From the NCBI GenBank assembly GCA_002394365.1, contig DGTQ01000017.1, positions 154,798 through 218,797 of the forward strand: a stretch of 64,000 bases of DNA. Reading direction: 5' to 3'. This DNA comes from Prevotellaceae bacterium UBA4332 (GTDB taxonomy: Bacteria; Bacteroidota; Bacteroidia; Bacteroidales; Bacteroidaceae). The translations under genes were made by a program, and so were the position numbers. Below, piece by piece: positions 1 through 8,373 of this stretch. Below the pieces are notes generated by a model. That model had not been told where the DNA came from and made no database searches. It saw only the letters and a program-made list of their open reading frames with translations. Position 1 is the stretch's first letter. Each line of letters starts with the position of its first letter.

Positions 1-1436
1 AAAGCAACGTCAGCAATAATTCCATCAGCGGACTGCGCAACGAGCAGGCTCGCATCAAGCAAAACATCCGCAAGCAGGAACAGGCTCTGCGTGCCAACAA
101 GGCACAGGTGCAGAAGAAGCTGAAGGACATAGAGCGCCTCGGAGCCGACATGAACCGCCGTCAGCAGTCTCTCGACTCCATCAACAACGACCTCCATCGC
201 ATCAACAGCGACATCGGCATGCTGTCGTCACAGCTCGACAACCTCACCAGCCAGCTCAACGAGCGCAAGGCAAGCTACGTGAAGTCCATGCGCTACATGG
301 CAAAGCAGCGCAGCATACAGAGCGAACTGATGTTCATCTTCTCGGCAAAGGACTTCAGCCAGCTGTTCCGCCGCATACGATTCGTGCGCCAGTATGCTGC
401 CTTCCAGCGCACTCAGGGCAAGGCCATACAGCAGAAGCAGGCACTTGTCAACAACAAGCGCCAGCAGCTCCACGTGGTACGTGGCGAGAAGAACGACCTC
501 CTCTACAAGGGCAACAAGGAGAAACAGGCTCTCATGGCTCAGAAAGACGAGCAACAGAAGATAGTATCATCCCTGCAGAACCAGCAGAAGACCATACAAG
601 CCGTAATTGCCGACCATAAGAAGAAAGACGCTGCCCTCAATGCCCAGATTGACCGCCTCGTAGCTATAGAGGTAGAGAAGGCACGCCAGCGTGCCATAGC
701 CGAGGCAAAGCGCAAGGCTGAACAGGCGGCTGCTGCCAAGAAGAAAGCCGAAGAACTGGCTCGCAAGAAGGCTGAGGCAGAAGCACGGGCAAGGGAGAAC
801 GAACGCCGCATAGCCGAGGCAAAAGCTGCCGAGGAAAGGGCTAAGGCAGAGGCACGTGCTGCTGCCAAGGACAGGGCGGCTCGCGAACGTGCCGAGCAAC
901 TGGCTCGCGAGGCTGAAGCCAACCGCATAGCTGCCGAACGCAAGGCAGCTGCCGACAAGGCTCGCTCCGAGAGGGCTGTGGCAGAAGCCAAGCGCGAGAG
1001 CGACAATGCCGTCATGCTCAGCAGTGCCGACCGTCTCATCAGCGGAGGTTTCGAGGCAAACAAGGGACGCATGCCTTCTCCCGTGGCAGGCGGACGCATC
1101 GTGAGCCACTACGGTCAGCATGGCGTAGAGGGCTTGCCTGGCGTGGTGCTCGACAACAAGGGCATCAACATTCTCGGCTCGGCAGGTGCCCCTGTGCGCT
1201 CTATCTACGACGGCGAGGTGAGTGCCGTCTTCAATGCTGGCGGCTCCATGGGTGTCCTGGTGCGCCACGGTGCCTACATCTCCGTATATTGCAACCTGAG
1301 AAGCGTGAGCGTTTCGCGAGGACAAAAAATCTCTGCCCGACAGACCATTGGTACCGTGGGCAGAGACAATATACTGCAGTTTCAGTTGCGCAAGGAGCGC
1401 GCCAAACTTAATCCTGAACAGTGGATAGCGAGGTAA
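1..1436 (+). CDS. EnvC-like murein hydrolase activator, 5' truncated
   Basis: The reading frame is already open at base 3, so the true start lies before the window; a GTG at 108 is internal. The visible protein begins with a long Lys/Arg/Glu/Ala-rich coiled coil (about 300 residues) and ends with a LytM/M23-type domain (about the last 115 residues). The zinc-binding positions of active M23 enzymes look lost: the HxGxD block reads NKGIN, and the late His-containing strand reads LQFQLR. Coiled coil plus degenerate LytM is the EnvC architecture. EnvC proteins do not cut peptidoglycan; they activate amidases for daughter-cell separation. Function is inferred from architecture; a periplasmic location is expected but the signal peptide is outside the window. 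It converges with the pectate lyase gene, 18 bp apart. Confidence 0.8.
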   Translation, partial: SNVSNNSISGLRNEQARIKQNIRKQEQALRANKAQVQKKLKDIERLGADMNRRQQSLDSINNDLHRINSDIGMLSSQLDNLTSQLNERKASYVKSMRYMAKQRSIQSELMFIFSAKDFSQLFRRIRFVRQYAAFQRTQGKAIQQKQALVNNKRQQLHVVRGEKNDLLYKGNKEKQALMAQKDEQQKIVSSLQNQQKTIQAVIADHKKKDAALNAQIDRLVAIEVEKARQRAIAEAKRKAEQAAAAKKKAEELARKKAEAEARARENERRIAEAKAAEERAKAEARAAAKDRAARERAEQLAREAEANRIAAERKAAADKARSERAVAEAKRESDNAVMLSSADRLISGGFEANKGRMPSPVAGGRIVSHYGQHGVEGLPGVVLDNKGINILGSAGAPVRSIYDGEVSAVFNAGGSMGVLVRHGAYISVYCNLRSVSVSRGQKISARQTIGTVGRDNILQFQLRKERAKLNPEQWIAR

Positions 1437-1454
1437 ACATTTTTTCTTTCTTTT

Positions 1455-3020
1455 TTACCTCACTACCACCTTTATTGCTTTATTTGTGTCGAAGTCACGT
1501 ACTATGTATGTGCCAGCCTTCAGTCCGCTTATCTTTCCGTAAGCCGACATGCCAACGAGTGTTCCGTCGAGGGTGTATATATTCAGACGGCGCATCTCTG
1601 GCAGCACCACTGTGTCTTCCTCTATGCTTACCACCTCCGTAGGCTCGATGCTGGCGTCATACTCCTTCCAGCCCAGATCGGGCTTGCTGCCGTTATAGTC
1701 GTTGTATCCATCTATTATCTCGCCAGCGTCTATGAACTTACTGCCCTTCTTCAGGCACATGGTGGGTACGGTGAATGTGCCGTCGGCGTTACGTGCGCCA
1801 ACACTTGCCTTGGTATCGAGGCTCACGAAGTCATCGTCCGTAGGCGCCATGCCATCCTTGTCCCATGAGTTGCTCGAGTGGGTGTAGTTGCCAGTGGTTA
1901 TGATGTCCTTCCAGTGCTCGTCCTTGGGGTTGCTCAAGTCAGCCTCGTGAGAGTAGTGGCTTATGCAGTTTCTGATGTCGAGCCCTTTCATCTCAGCCGA
2001 GCCGAAGTGGTAGTTGTTCTTATTGTCGTAGCCTGTGCAGTTATACAGCTTCACCACACCTTGTGTGTAGTTCTGGTCGAAGCCCTTGACGGTGTTGGCT
2101 ACGGCAAGGCAGCGGTACATCGTCACGTCAGTTGCCACGCCAGCACCACCAATCTTGAATCCGTTCTTATTGCCATTGTTGTAGTATTTGGTGCGATACC
2201 ACGTCTCTGTACGGTTCTTGGTGGTAGTGGCTGTCTTACCTTCCATCTGGTCAAACCAGCTCTTGTCTGTCACCAGACGAGGGTTGCCCGTAAAGTCGTA
2301 GTATTCGGGAGCGTTGTTGAAGGTTATGCAGTTTATGAATACTATTGGCGAACTCGTTCCCCTCTTGTATAGGTCCCATCCGTCGTCGCTGTTGTTCCAT
2401 GCTCGGCAGTTTATGTACGTATTGCCGCCACCAGTAAACTGCTTGTCACAGAAGCCGTCGGCATTGCCGCCAAAGTCTGGCTTGTCAGCACCACCCTGTT
2501 CGTAATCGAAACTGTCAAAGGAGTCGCAGTTGAGGAACGTGCTGTTATCGGCATCCTTTATGCCGAAACCAGAATCCACACTTGCCTGTGCTGTACAGTT
2601 CTCTATCAGGTTATAGCTTCCGCAAATGAGGAATCCCTTAAAACCTGCATAGCGCATGGTGATACCATAGAGGTGGACATATGCCACACGAGTACGAATG
2701 CCGTTAGTCTGACCGCCATAAGACATTTTGCTGCCGTCAATTATGGGGTGAGCCCCCTTCATTGCTCCCACGAAGGTTCGCTTCTCTGCCGTGCCAGCAG
2801 CCGTCTTCACGTCAACGGTGGCAGTGATGTAGTACACCCCGTCCATGAGGAACAGCGAGTCACCACCAGCAATAGTCTTTGATGCCAGCGTGTTCAGGTC
2901 GCCAGGGTTGCTGATACTCTTGCCGTCGCCCTTAGCACCAGGTGCAGCATAATAATTGGTAGCGCTTGCCATGAGGCCCATGCAGAGGCAAGCCGCACTG
3001 AGAAACAATTTCTTTTTCAT
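1455..3020 (-). CDS. Secreted PL9-type pectate lyase
   Basis: A 521-residue protein with a signal peptide (residues 1-20, Lys-rich start then hydrophobic, ending ASA). It has a right-handed beta-helix rich in NC and N-G turns. The calcium site of PL9 lyases is recognisable: Asp188, then Asp212-Asp213 and Asp216 in DDGWD, with the same spacing as Asp209/233/234/237 of Dickeya Pel9A. A Lys in NGFKIGG (about residue 289) is the likely catalytic base. The last ~65 residues resemble a type IX secretion sorting domain (IYTLDGTLVG, then GLKAGTYIV). It should cleave polygalacturonate by beta-elimination outside the cell. No SusC/SusD genes flank it, so it is not in an obvious polysaccharide utilisation locus here. 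Confidence 0.85.
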   Translation of the reverse strand: MKKKLFLSAACLCMGLMASATNYYAAPGAKGDGKSISNPGDLNTLASKTIAGGDSLFLMDGVYYITATVDVKTAAGTAEKRTFVGAMKGAHPIIDGSKMSYGGQTNGIRTRVAYVHLYGITMRYAGFKGFLICGSYNLIENCTAQASVDSGFGIKDADNSTFLNCDSFDSFDYEQGGADKPDFGGNADGFCDKQFTGGGNTYINCRAWNNSDDGWDLYKRGTSSPIVFINCITFNNAPEYYDFTGNPRLVTDKSWFDQMEGKTATTTKNRTETWYRTKYYNNGNKNGFKIGGAGVATDVTMYRCLAVANTVKGFDQNYTQGVVKLYNCTGYDNKNNYHFGSAEMKGLDIRNCISHYSHEADLSNPKDEHWKDIITTGNYTHSSNSWDKDGMAPTDDDFVSLDTKASVGARNADGTFTVPTMCLKKGSKFIDAGEIIDGYNDYNGSKPDLGWKEYDASIEPTEVVSIEEDTVVLPEMRRLNIYTLDGTLVGMSAYGKISGLKAGTYIVRDFDTNKAIKVVVR

Positions 3021-3090
3021 TTTTCTTTTCGTTTGTGTGAATTGTAATTATAATGTTAGTAGTTGGTTAGTTCTTTTTTCGTTTTTTTCT

Positions 3091-3585
3091 TTATCTGTAC
3101 TCCTCTGGCACCAGCTGTTTCCACGTGGGGTAAGGGTTCTTTAGCAGCCCCTTGTTGTAGAAGTGCCTGTCGCCCGTCACCTCAGGTCCGAGCCATTCAG
3201 GTTTCTCAAACGCCTCGTCCACACTGCCCAGCTCCACCTCGGCAAACAGCAGTCCCTCGTTGTCCCCCTTGAACTCGTCCACCTCGAAGGTGTGTCCCCC
3301 ATAGGGCACGAGGTAGCGCGTCTTCTCTATCAGTCCGCCCTTGCACAGTTTGAGCATCTCGCGAGCATCCTCCACAGGTATCTCCCTCTCAAACTCGTAG
3401 CGCGACAGTCCCCCGTCCTCCGAGGGTCCCTTGATGGTGAGGTACGCCTTCTCGTCCCTCAGCCTTATGCGCACGGTAGCCCCCTTCACGCTCATGTAGC
3501 CCTGGGCTATCTCCGATGCCGACGCGGCGATGCCCTTGAAGGCACCATCACGCTTCACGAGGAACTTGCGTTCTATTTCCTGCAT
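3091..3585 (-). CDS. CYTH domain protein
   Basis: A 164-residue CYTH (adenylate cyclase 2/thiamine triphosphatase) fold protein. The signature ExExK is at the N-terminus (EIERK, residues 3-7), followed by charged beta-strands such as RIRLRDEK and YLTIKG that line the triphosphate tunnel, and later EVDEF and AEVEL acidic pairs for metal binding. Bacterial single-domain members of this size are usually triphosphatases (inorganic tripolyphosphate or thiamine triphosphate) rather than cyclases. The exact substrate cannot be read from sequence. It is cytoplasmic, with no signal peptide. It lies 70 bp upstream of the pectate lyase start in the same direction, but a functional link is unlikely. Confidence 0.85.
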   Translation of the reverse strand: MQEIERKFLVKRDGAFKGIAASASEIAQGYMSVKGATVRIRLRDEKAYLTIKGPSEDGGLSRYEFEREIPVEDAREMLKLCKGGLIEKTRYLVPYGGHTFEVDEFKGDNEGLLFAEVELGSVDEAFEKPEWLGPEVTGDRHFYNKGLLKNPYPTWKQLVPEEYR

Positions 3586-3664
3586 TCTTTTCTAAACTTT
3601 AACTTTAACGGGAACGATAACGGGAACGTTAACAGGTTCCGAGCTTGCGAAGCTAACTTTTATC

Positions 3665-3820
3665 TTAACCCACGAACATTATGGTGTAGATAGCGTAGAT
3701 AGCGCCGAGCACTATCAGCACACCAAATATCCAGTTAATAACGCTCTGTCCTTCTTTCTCTTGTTTCGCTGCGTATGCTGCCTTTTTCGCATCACGCTTT
3801 GCATGTCTGAATTTACTCAT
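3665..3820 (-). CDS. Small single-span membrane protein
   Basis: A 51-residue protein starting MSKFRHAKRD. I chose the ATG at 3820; the frame is open further upstream to 3919, but that extension is translated from a G/C-rich palindromic repeat and looks spurious. The first 25 residues are Lys/Arg/Ala-rich and predicted helical. Residues about 28-49 form one hydrophobic segment (INWIFGVLIVLGAIYAIYTI). Positive-inside topology predicts a cytoplasmic N-terminus. Function unknown; similar tiny proteins sit near prfB and CYTH genes in related genomes as far as I recall, but this is not verified. Confidence 0.6.
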   Translation of the reverse strand: MSKFRHAKRDAKKAAYAAKQEKEGQSVINWIFGVLIVLGAIYAIYTIMFVG

Positions 3821-3827
3821 AATCTTT

Positions 3828-3916
3828 TGCCCCCCACCTTCTCCCCAAAGGGGAGGGTTATTTTTTATCATGTTAATATTTCGAGACCCCTCCCCTCGGG
3901 GAGGTCGGGAGGGGGT
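3828..3916. repeat. G/C-rich palindromic repeats, intergenic copies
   Basis: Two short inverted repeats of the CCCC-AAA-GGGG type lie in the gap between the small membrane protein and prfB: CTCCCC-AAA-GGGGAG near 3840-3855 and CCTCCCC-TCGG-GGAGG near 3891-3905. They belong to the same family as the in-frame copies in genes at 14.2, 17.8, 19.8 and 20.9 kb. Here the family member sits between genes, followed by a run of CACTC/TTCATT simple repeats (about 3917-3962). Confidence 0.6.
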
Positions 3917-3944
3917 CACTCACTCTTCACTCTTCATTCTTCAC

Positions 3945-5063
3945 TCACTCTTCATTCTTCATTAAATAAGCCTTGATGAAGCCGTCGAGCTTGCCGTCCA
4001 TCACTCCGTCCACGTCCGCCGTCTGGTAGCCCGTGCGGTGGTCCTTCACCCTTCGGTCGTCAAACACGTAGGAGCGTATCTGACTGCCCCACTCTATCTT
4101 CTTCTTCCCAGCCTCTATCGCTGCCTGTGCCTCCATGCGCTTCTTCATCGCGCGGTCGTAGAGTTGCGACTTCAGCAGTCTCAGGGCGTTCTCCCTGTTC
4201 TGCTGCTGCTTTCTCGACTCCGTGTTGGCTATGAGGATTTCCTCCTCCTCGCCCGTGTCGGGGTCCTGATACATATAGCGTACCCTCACGCCCGTCTCCA
4301 CCTTGTTCACGTTCTGTCCGCCAGCGCCGCTCGAGCGGAAGGTGTCCCACGATATGCGGGCAGGGTCTATCTCCACCTCTATGGTATCGTCAATGAGCGG
4401 CGTTACAAATACCGAGGCAAAGCTCGTCATTCTCTTGCCCTGAGCGTTGTAGGGGCTCACGCGCACCAGTCTGTGTACCCCGCTCTCCGATTTCAGGTAG
4501 CCGTAGGCATAGTCAGCCTCGCCCTGGTTCTCTATCTGCATCGTCACCGACTTGATGCCTGCGTCGTCAGCCTCCTGCAGGTCGGCTATCGTCACCTTGT
4601 AGCCCCCCTTCTCAGCCCATCGCATATACATGCGCATGAGCATCTGAGCCCAGTCCTGTGCCTCCGTTCCTCCAGCGCCCGAGTTTATCTTCAGCACGGC
4701 GTCCATCGGGTCCTCCTCCTGTCTCAGCATGTTCTTCAGCTCCAGGTTCTCTATCGCCTTCATGGCGCGGGCGTAGGCTTCGTCCACCTCCTGCTCGGTA
4801 ACCATTTCGTCCTTGTAGAACTCCATCGCCAGCTGCACCTCGTCAGCCGCCGTGCGCACCTCCCTGTAGCCGTCGAGCCATTTCTTCAGCTCGCCCACCA
4901 CCTTCATCTGTGCTCTCGCCCTCTCAGGGTCCTCCCAGAAGTCAGGCGCCTGCGTCCTCAGGTCCTCCTCCTCGTATTCTATCTTCTTTCTGTCTATGTC
5001 GAGATATTTGTGCAGAGCCTCCGCCCTGTCCATCACATCCTTCAGTTGGTCCTGTGTAATCAT
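3945..5063 (-). CDS. prfB: Peptide chain release factor 2
   Basis: A 372-residue class I release factor. The GGQ catalytic loop is present (SSGAGGQNVNKVETGVR) and the stop-codon recognition tripeptide appears as SPY in VRVSPYNAQGKR, where enterobacterial RF2 has SPF. It terminates translation at UGA and UAA. There is no programmed frameshift: the segment equivalent to the E. coli CUU-UGA-C site reads tat-ctc-gac in frame (ALHKYLDIDR), so the gene is one continuous frame. Its ATG overlaps the stop codon of the upstream acyl-CoA synthetase gene as ATGA, suggesting translational coupling. Confidence 0.95.
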   Translation of the reverse strand: MITQDQLKDVMDRAEALHKYLDIDRKKIEYEEEDLRTQAPDFWEDPERARAQMKVVGELKKWLDGYREVRTAADEVQLAMEFYKDEMVTEQEVDEAYARAMKAIENLELKNMLRQEEDPMDAVLKINSGAGGTEAQDWAQMLMRMYMRWAEKGGYKVTIADLQEADDAGIKSVTMQIENQGEADYAYGYLKSESGVHRLVRVSPYNAQGKRMTSFASVFVTPLIDDTIEVEIDPARISWDTFRSSGAGGQNVNKVETGVRVRYMYQDPDTGEEEEILIANTESRKQQQNRENALRLLKSQLYDRAMKKRMEAQAAIEAGKKKIEWGSQIRSYVFDDRRVKDHRTGYQTADVDGVMDGKLDGFIKAYLMKNEE

Positions 5064-6868
5064 TCTTCGTACATTTTCTCGATGACCTCCGCATAGTTCT
5101 TTATCACCACTGGTCGTCGCGTCTTCAGCGTGTTCGTCAGCTCTCCGTTCTCCATTGAGAAAGGCTGCGTAATCAGCGTGAAGCGCTTCACCTGCTCGTA
5201 GCCCGACAAGCCCTGTTGCAAGGTGTCAATGCGCTCGGCCATCATGCGCTTTATCTTCTCGTTGCCGCACAAGTCCTCCCTGCCGCTGAACGGTATGCCC
5301 TGCTCCCTCGCATACTCCTCCAGCATGGCGTAGGCAGGCACTATCAGCGCCGATACGAACTTCCTCTCCTCGGCTATCACCACTATCTGCTCGATGTACT
5401 TATCCACCAGCAGCTTCGATTCCACAGCCTGCGGAGCAATATATTTGCCGTTCGAAGTCTTGTAGAGGTCCTTTATCCTCTCCGTCAGGTACAGTTCCCC
5501 GTCCTTCATGTATCCCGCATCCCCCGTGCGGAAATATCCGTCCTCCGTAAATGTCTCCCTGTTCAGCGCCTCGCGCTTGTAGTATCCCCTCGTGATGGTC
5601 GGTCCCTTCAGGAGAATCTCGTTGTTCTCGCCTATCCTCACGTCGATGCCGCCTATCGGTTTGCCCACCGAACCAATCGAGTAAGGCTCCCCCTTTCTGT
5701 CGCACGACACCGTTGCGAGGCTCTCCGTCAGTCCGTAGCCCACTATCATGTTCAGCCCCAGGCTGTGTACGAAGGTCTCCACCTCTGGCGATACCACCGC
5801 CCCCGCCGTCGGGAAAATGTTTGGCTTGTCCAGTCCAAACTGCTTCCTCACCATTGCGAGCAGCGTCTTGTCTATCGCCATGTATTTCATCCTCAGTAGC
5901 AGCGACGGGCACTTTCCCTTCGCCTTGCAGTCCACGTTATATCTCCTTCCCGTCTCCAGCGCCTCCCTGAAAATCTTCTGGCTCATGGGCGACGCCTTCT
6001 CTATCTTCGCCATCACCCCCGCATACACCTTCTCCCAGAATCTGGGCACAGCCGACATACACGTAGGATGCGTCTCCCTCATCGACTGCTGTATCTCGTG
6101 CGGGTCAGTATTTATAATCAGCGTGCTCCCCTCTGTCAGGGCGAGAAAATCCCATCCCCTCTCAAAAATGTGCGCTATCGGCAGGAATGTTATCACCCTG
6201 TCGTCCTCCCCTACGGGCACACACTCGTTGTTAGCCTTGAAAGCAGCCATATACTGACCACACGTCAGCACCACTCCCTTCGACTCTCCCGTAGTACCTG
6301 AAGTATAGAGGATGTTGGCAATATCCTCGTCCTCCACCTCGTTCCACAGTCTCTCCACCTCAGCCTGGCGCGGCAGTCCCTCGCCCGCCTTTATGAAGTC
6401 AGCAAAAAACACCGACGTCACATCGTGCTCAGCCAGCGTCACCGACGAGTCGAAAATCACTATCCTCTCCAGCGTGGGGCACAGCGCCTGCACCCTTCGC
6501 GCCTTGTCATACTGCTCCTGCTCGCCCACAAACACCAGTCTTATCTCCGCATCGTTTATCACGTATTGCAGTTGCTGTTCCGAGCTCGTAGCATAAAACG
6601 GTATCGTCACAGCCCTTATGCCGAAGGCACCAAAATCGGTGTAGAAATATTGCACGGCGTTCTGCGAGAACACCCCAATCTTCTCCTGCACCCCTATGCC
6701 CATGTCGAGCAAGGCGTTAGACACCTTTTTCACCATTTCCGAAAACTCCCCCCATGACACCCTTTTCCATTCCGTGCCACCGAAGTCCTTATACTCGAAT
6801 ACTGTCCTGTCGCCGTATTTCTTTGCCTGTTCATGAGGCAGCAGGGCCAAATGACATAATGTTTGCAT
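5060..6868 (-). CDS. AMP-forming long-chain acyl-CoA synthetase
   Basis: A ~602-residue ANL-superfamily ligase. The ATP-binding motif YTSGTTGESKG is at about residues 188-198, and later motifs GYGLTE, the YFRTGDAGYMKDGELYLTERIKD block and a C-terminal lysine-containing subdomain are all present. It activates fatty acids to acyl-CoA via an acyl-adenylate, at the inner face of the membrane. I favour the ATG at 6868 over the TTG at 6877. A TATTTTTG -7 element at 6912-6919 would give a leader of about 40 nt. The stop overlaps the prfB start by 4 bp. The substrate chain length is inferred from similarity to FadD15-like enzymes. Confidence 0.88.
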   Translation of the reverse strand: MQTLCHLALLPHEQAKKYGDRTVFEYKDFGGTEWKRVSWGEFSEMVKKVSNALLDMGIGVQEKIGVFSQNAVQYFYTDFGAFGIRAVTIPFYATSSEQQLQYVINDAEIRLVFVGEQEQYDKARRVQALCPTLERIVIFDSSVTLAEHDVTSVFFADFIKAGEGLPRQAEVERLWNEVEDEDIANILYTSGTTGESKGVVLTCGQYMAAFKANNECVPVGEDDRVITFLPIAHIFERGWDFLALTEGSTLIINTDPHEIQQSMRETHPTCMSAVPRFWEKVYAGVMAKIEKASPMSQKIFREALETGRRYNVDCKAKGKCPSLLLRMKYMAIDKTLLAMVRKQFGLDKPNIFPTAGAVVSPEVETFVHSLGLNMIVGYGLTESLATVSCDRKGEPYSIGSVGKPIGGIDVRIGENNEILLKGPTITRGYYKREALNRETFTEDGYFRTGDAGYMKDGELYLTERIKDLYKTSNGKYIAPQAVESKLLVDKYIEQIVVIAEERKFVSALIVPAYAMLEEYAREQGIPFSGREDLCGNEKIKRMMAERIDTLQQGLSGYEQVKRFTLITQPFSMENGELTNTLKTRRPVVIKNYAEVIEKMYEE

Positions 6869-6911
6869 AGCCAACAAAAACTTTTTTGAGCCTAAAATCT
6901 TTTTTCAGATG

Positions 6912-6919
6912 CAAAAATA
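6912..6919 (-). promoter_or_regulatory. Putative -7 element of acyl-CoA synthetase-prfB operon
   Basis: TATTTTTG on the minus strand fits the Bacteroidota TAnnTTTG core and sits about 45 bp before the ATG. No clear TTTG is seen 19-20 bp further upstream. Confidence 0.4.
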
Positions 6920-7227
6920 CTAAAAAATATTCACAACACATAATTTTTTGTTAAAAAATTGCCATTCCCACTTTGCCATAATATGACGTAGCGGAATCTT
7001 AGTAGATTTTTTTATACATTGAAGCCTATTTTGCGTTGTATTTTTCCTTCATTTATTTATCTTTACAAGTGCAAAGGAAACGAAGGTCTCCGCCAAATGG
7101 TGGCAGAGGTCGAAGAAAAATGATATTTTGTGTAAGTTGTCAATTGTACCAATCCAAAGGGTGTACTTCACGGGGGATACTTACGATAGCACTTCTTTGT
7201 AATGGGCGGTGTTGGAGATGTAGCTTG
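6920..7227. other. AT-rich gap between operons
   Basis: About 310 bp without a convincing gene. It separates the acyl-CoA synthetase promoter from the 3' end of the nuclease cassette. The only structured item seen is the operator-like sequence around 7066-7110, described separately. Confidence 0.5.
7066..7110. promoter_or_regulatory. Operator-like repeat, left edge of nuclease cassette
   Basis: The block TGCAAAG-N14-CGCCA-N5-TGGCAGAGGT occurs here and again at 12793-12832, upstream of the WYL regulator, with identical internal spacing. GCCA-N5-TGGC is an inverted repeat. In the right-hand copy, TGCAAAG is part of the -7 box; here the matching position reads TTCCTTTG on the minus strand, a weaker promoter core. 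Confidence 0.45.
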
Positions 7228-8373
7228 TCATTTGTGGTGTTCTTTCCAAAGGGCAATTATTTTCTGACCGTCCTCGTAGAAATGCGATTCTTTTATGGTT
7301 TTGACAATTCGTGTGGCAATATCGTTGCTATTGGCAAGTTCTTTAGGTGTGAAAGTAATTTTAGTCCCTTTGTAATGCCACCACGTGGTATCTTCTTTAT
7401 GGCCATCTGGTTCAAGTTCAAGGGTGTCCTTCATGTCCTTTACGAATTTTATCATTTCCTTGGACTGGAGTTCAAGGAACATGCGTATGCGGCATCCATC
7501 TTTATCATAATTCCACAGCGTATCATAGACCAATGTCAACATCACTTTGTCTGGCAATGCATCGAAAGTATAGTAGCAGTAATCGACATTATTCTTGGTC
7601 TTGATAGATAGCTTCATTCCGTTCTCTTTGAAAAGCGGCTTCAGCAGTTTGGTATTTCCATCCTCCTCAATCGTTTTCCAAATGTGCGATACAACGTTTT
7701 TGCGTATTTCAGCAAGACGATTTATCTTTTCTCTGTTTTCAAAATAGAAATATACTTCTTCTTCGTTCATGGCGTGTGTGACATTATAGATGTTCTGAAT
7801 AAAATCTTGCAGCAATATAAGGGATTTGGGGTTGGCGGTGGCAAAATATGCAGACAAGTTATTCTCAATAGTGTGGGCAAACTCCTCGTGGGTTATGTTC
7901 ACGAAGTTGTGGAATTTCACAGGCGTTGCCCAAGGTGAGAGTACAATTCCTCTTTTGTTCTCTTCCGGGACATTCGGCTTGTTCCAGTACAGGTCAAGTC
8001 TATTATAGAGAGCGGCATATACCTTGTTTTCAATGATGATAGCCTCGTCCTCGTTTTGGAGGAGAAGATCAATGCGTTTCGTGTTGCCTTTCTCGTCCTG
8101 TACACCGCATTCGCGAAGGACGGAAAATGATTTCATCATCAAAGGGGATTGTTCAGTCTTTGAGCAGAGAATGTCCTGCAAGGAATCAATGAATAACCTT
8201 GAAAGCCCATGAGAGGCTTTCGGGTTAAAGAAATAAGCATATATGTCCGACCAGTGGTTCTCCAGATGGTCGATACCAGCTATGTCGAGAAGCGTTTCCT
8301 TATGGGTGCGCTTCTTGGGTAAGTCATTTTGGTATTTCAGCCAATCCGACAGCAGTTCAAGTTCTTTATCCAT
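7228..8373 (-). CDS. PD-(D/E)XK nuclease-like protein (last cassette gene)
   Basis: A 381-residue protein. A PD-(D/E)XK core is visible as RIDLLLQ (Asp102) followed by AIIIENKV (Glu115, Lys117), the arrangement of the PF14281-type family. The N-terminal ~80 residues include WSDIYAYFFNPKASHGL, also typical of that family, and the C-terminal half is a mixed alpha/beta region of unknown role. It is probably a DNA endonuclease or a catalytically related domain; the target is unknown. It is the last gene of a tight six-gene operon and overlaps the preceding gene by 8 bp. Its upstream neighbour is a divergent paralogue of the same family. AT-rich relative to the flanking housekeeping genes. Confidence 0.75.
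   Translation of the reverse strand: MDKELELLSDWLKYQNDLPKKRTHKETLLDIAGIDHLENHWSDIYAYFFNPKASHGLSRLFIDSLQDILCSKTEQSPLMMKSFSVLRECGVQDEKGNTKRIDLLLQNEDEAIIIENKVYAALYNRLDLYWNKPNVPEENKRGIVLSPWATPVKFHNFVNITHEEFAHTIENNLSAYFATANPKSLILLQDFIQNIYNVTHAMNEEEVYFYFENREKINRLAEIRKNVVSHIWKTIEEDGNTKLLKPLFKENGMKLSIKTKNNVDYCYYTFDALPDKVMLTLVYDTLWNYDKDGCRIRMFLELQSKEMIKFVKDMKDTLELEPDGHKEDTTWWHYKGTKITFTPKELANSNDIATRIVKTIKESHFYEDGQKIIALWKEHHK

Noticed and set aside
539..1325. Open frames antisense to the EnvC-like gene
   Set aside because: Produced by Ala/Lys/Glu-rich coiled-coil codons; Ser/Ala/Leu-rich products without family features.
4038..5096. Long open frame antisense to prfB
   Set aside because: It mirrors a highly conserved gene in G/C-rich codons; the product is Leu/His/Val-rich with no recognisable motif.
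7036..7611. Plus-strand open frame across the end of the last nuclease gene
   Set aside because: Overlaps the nuclease gene on the other strand; Phe/Cys-rich and without motif or promoter.
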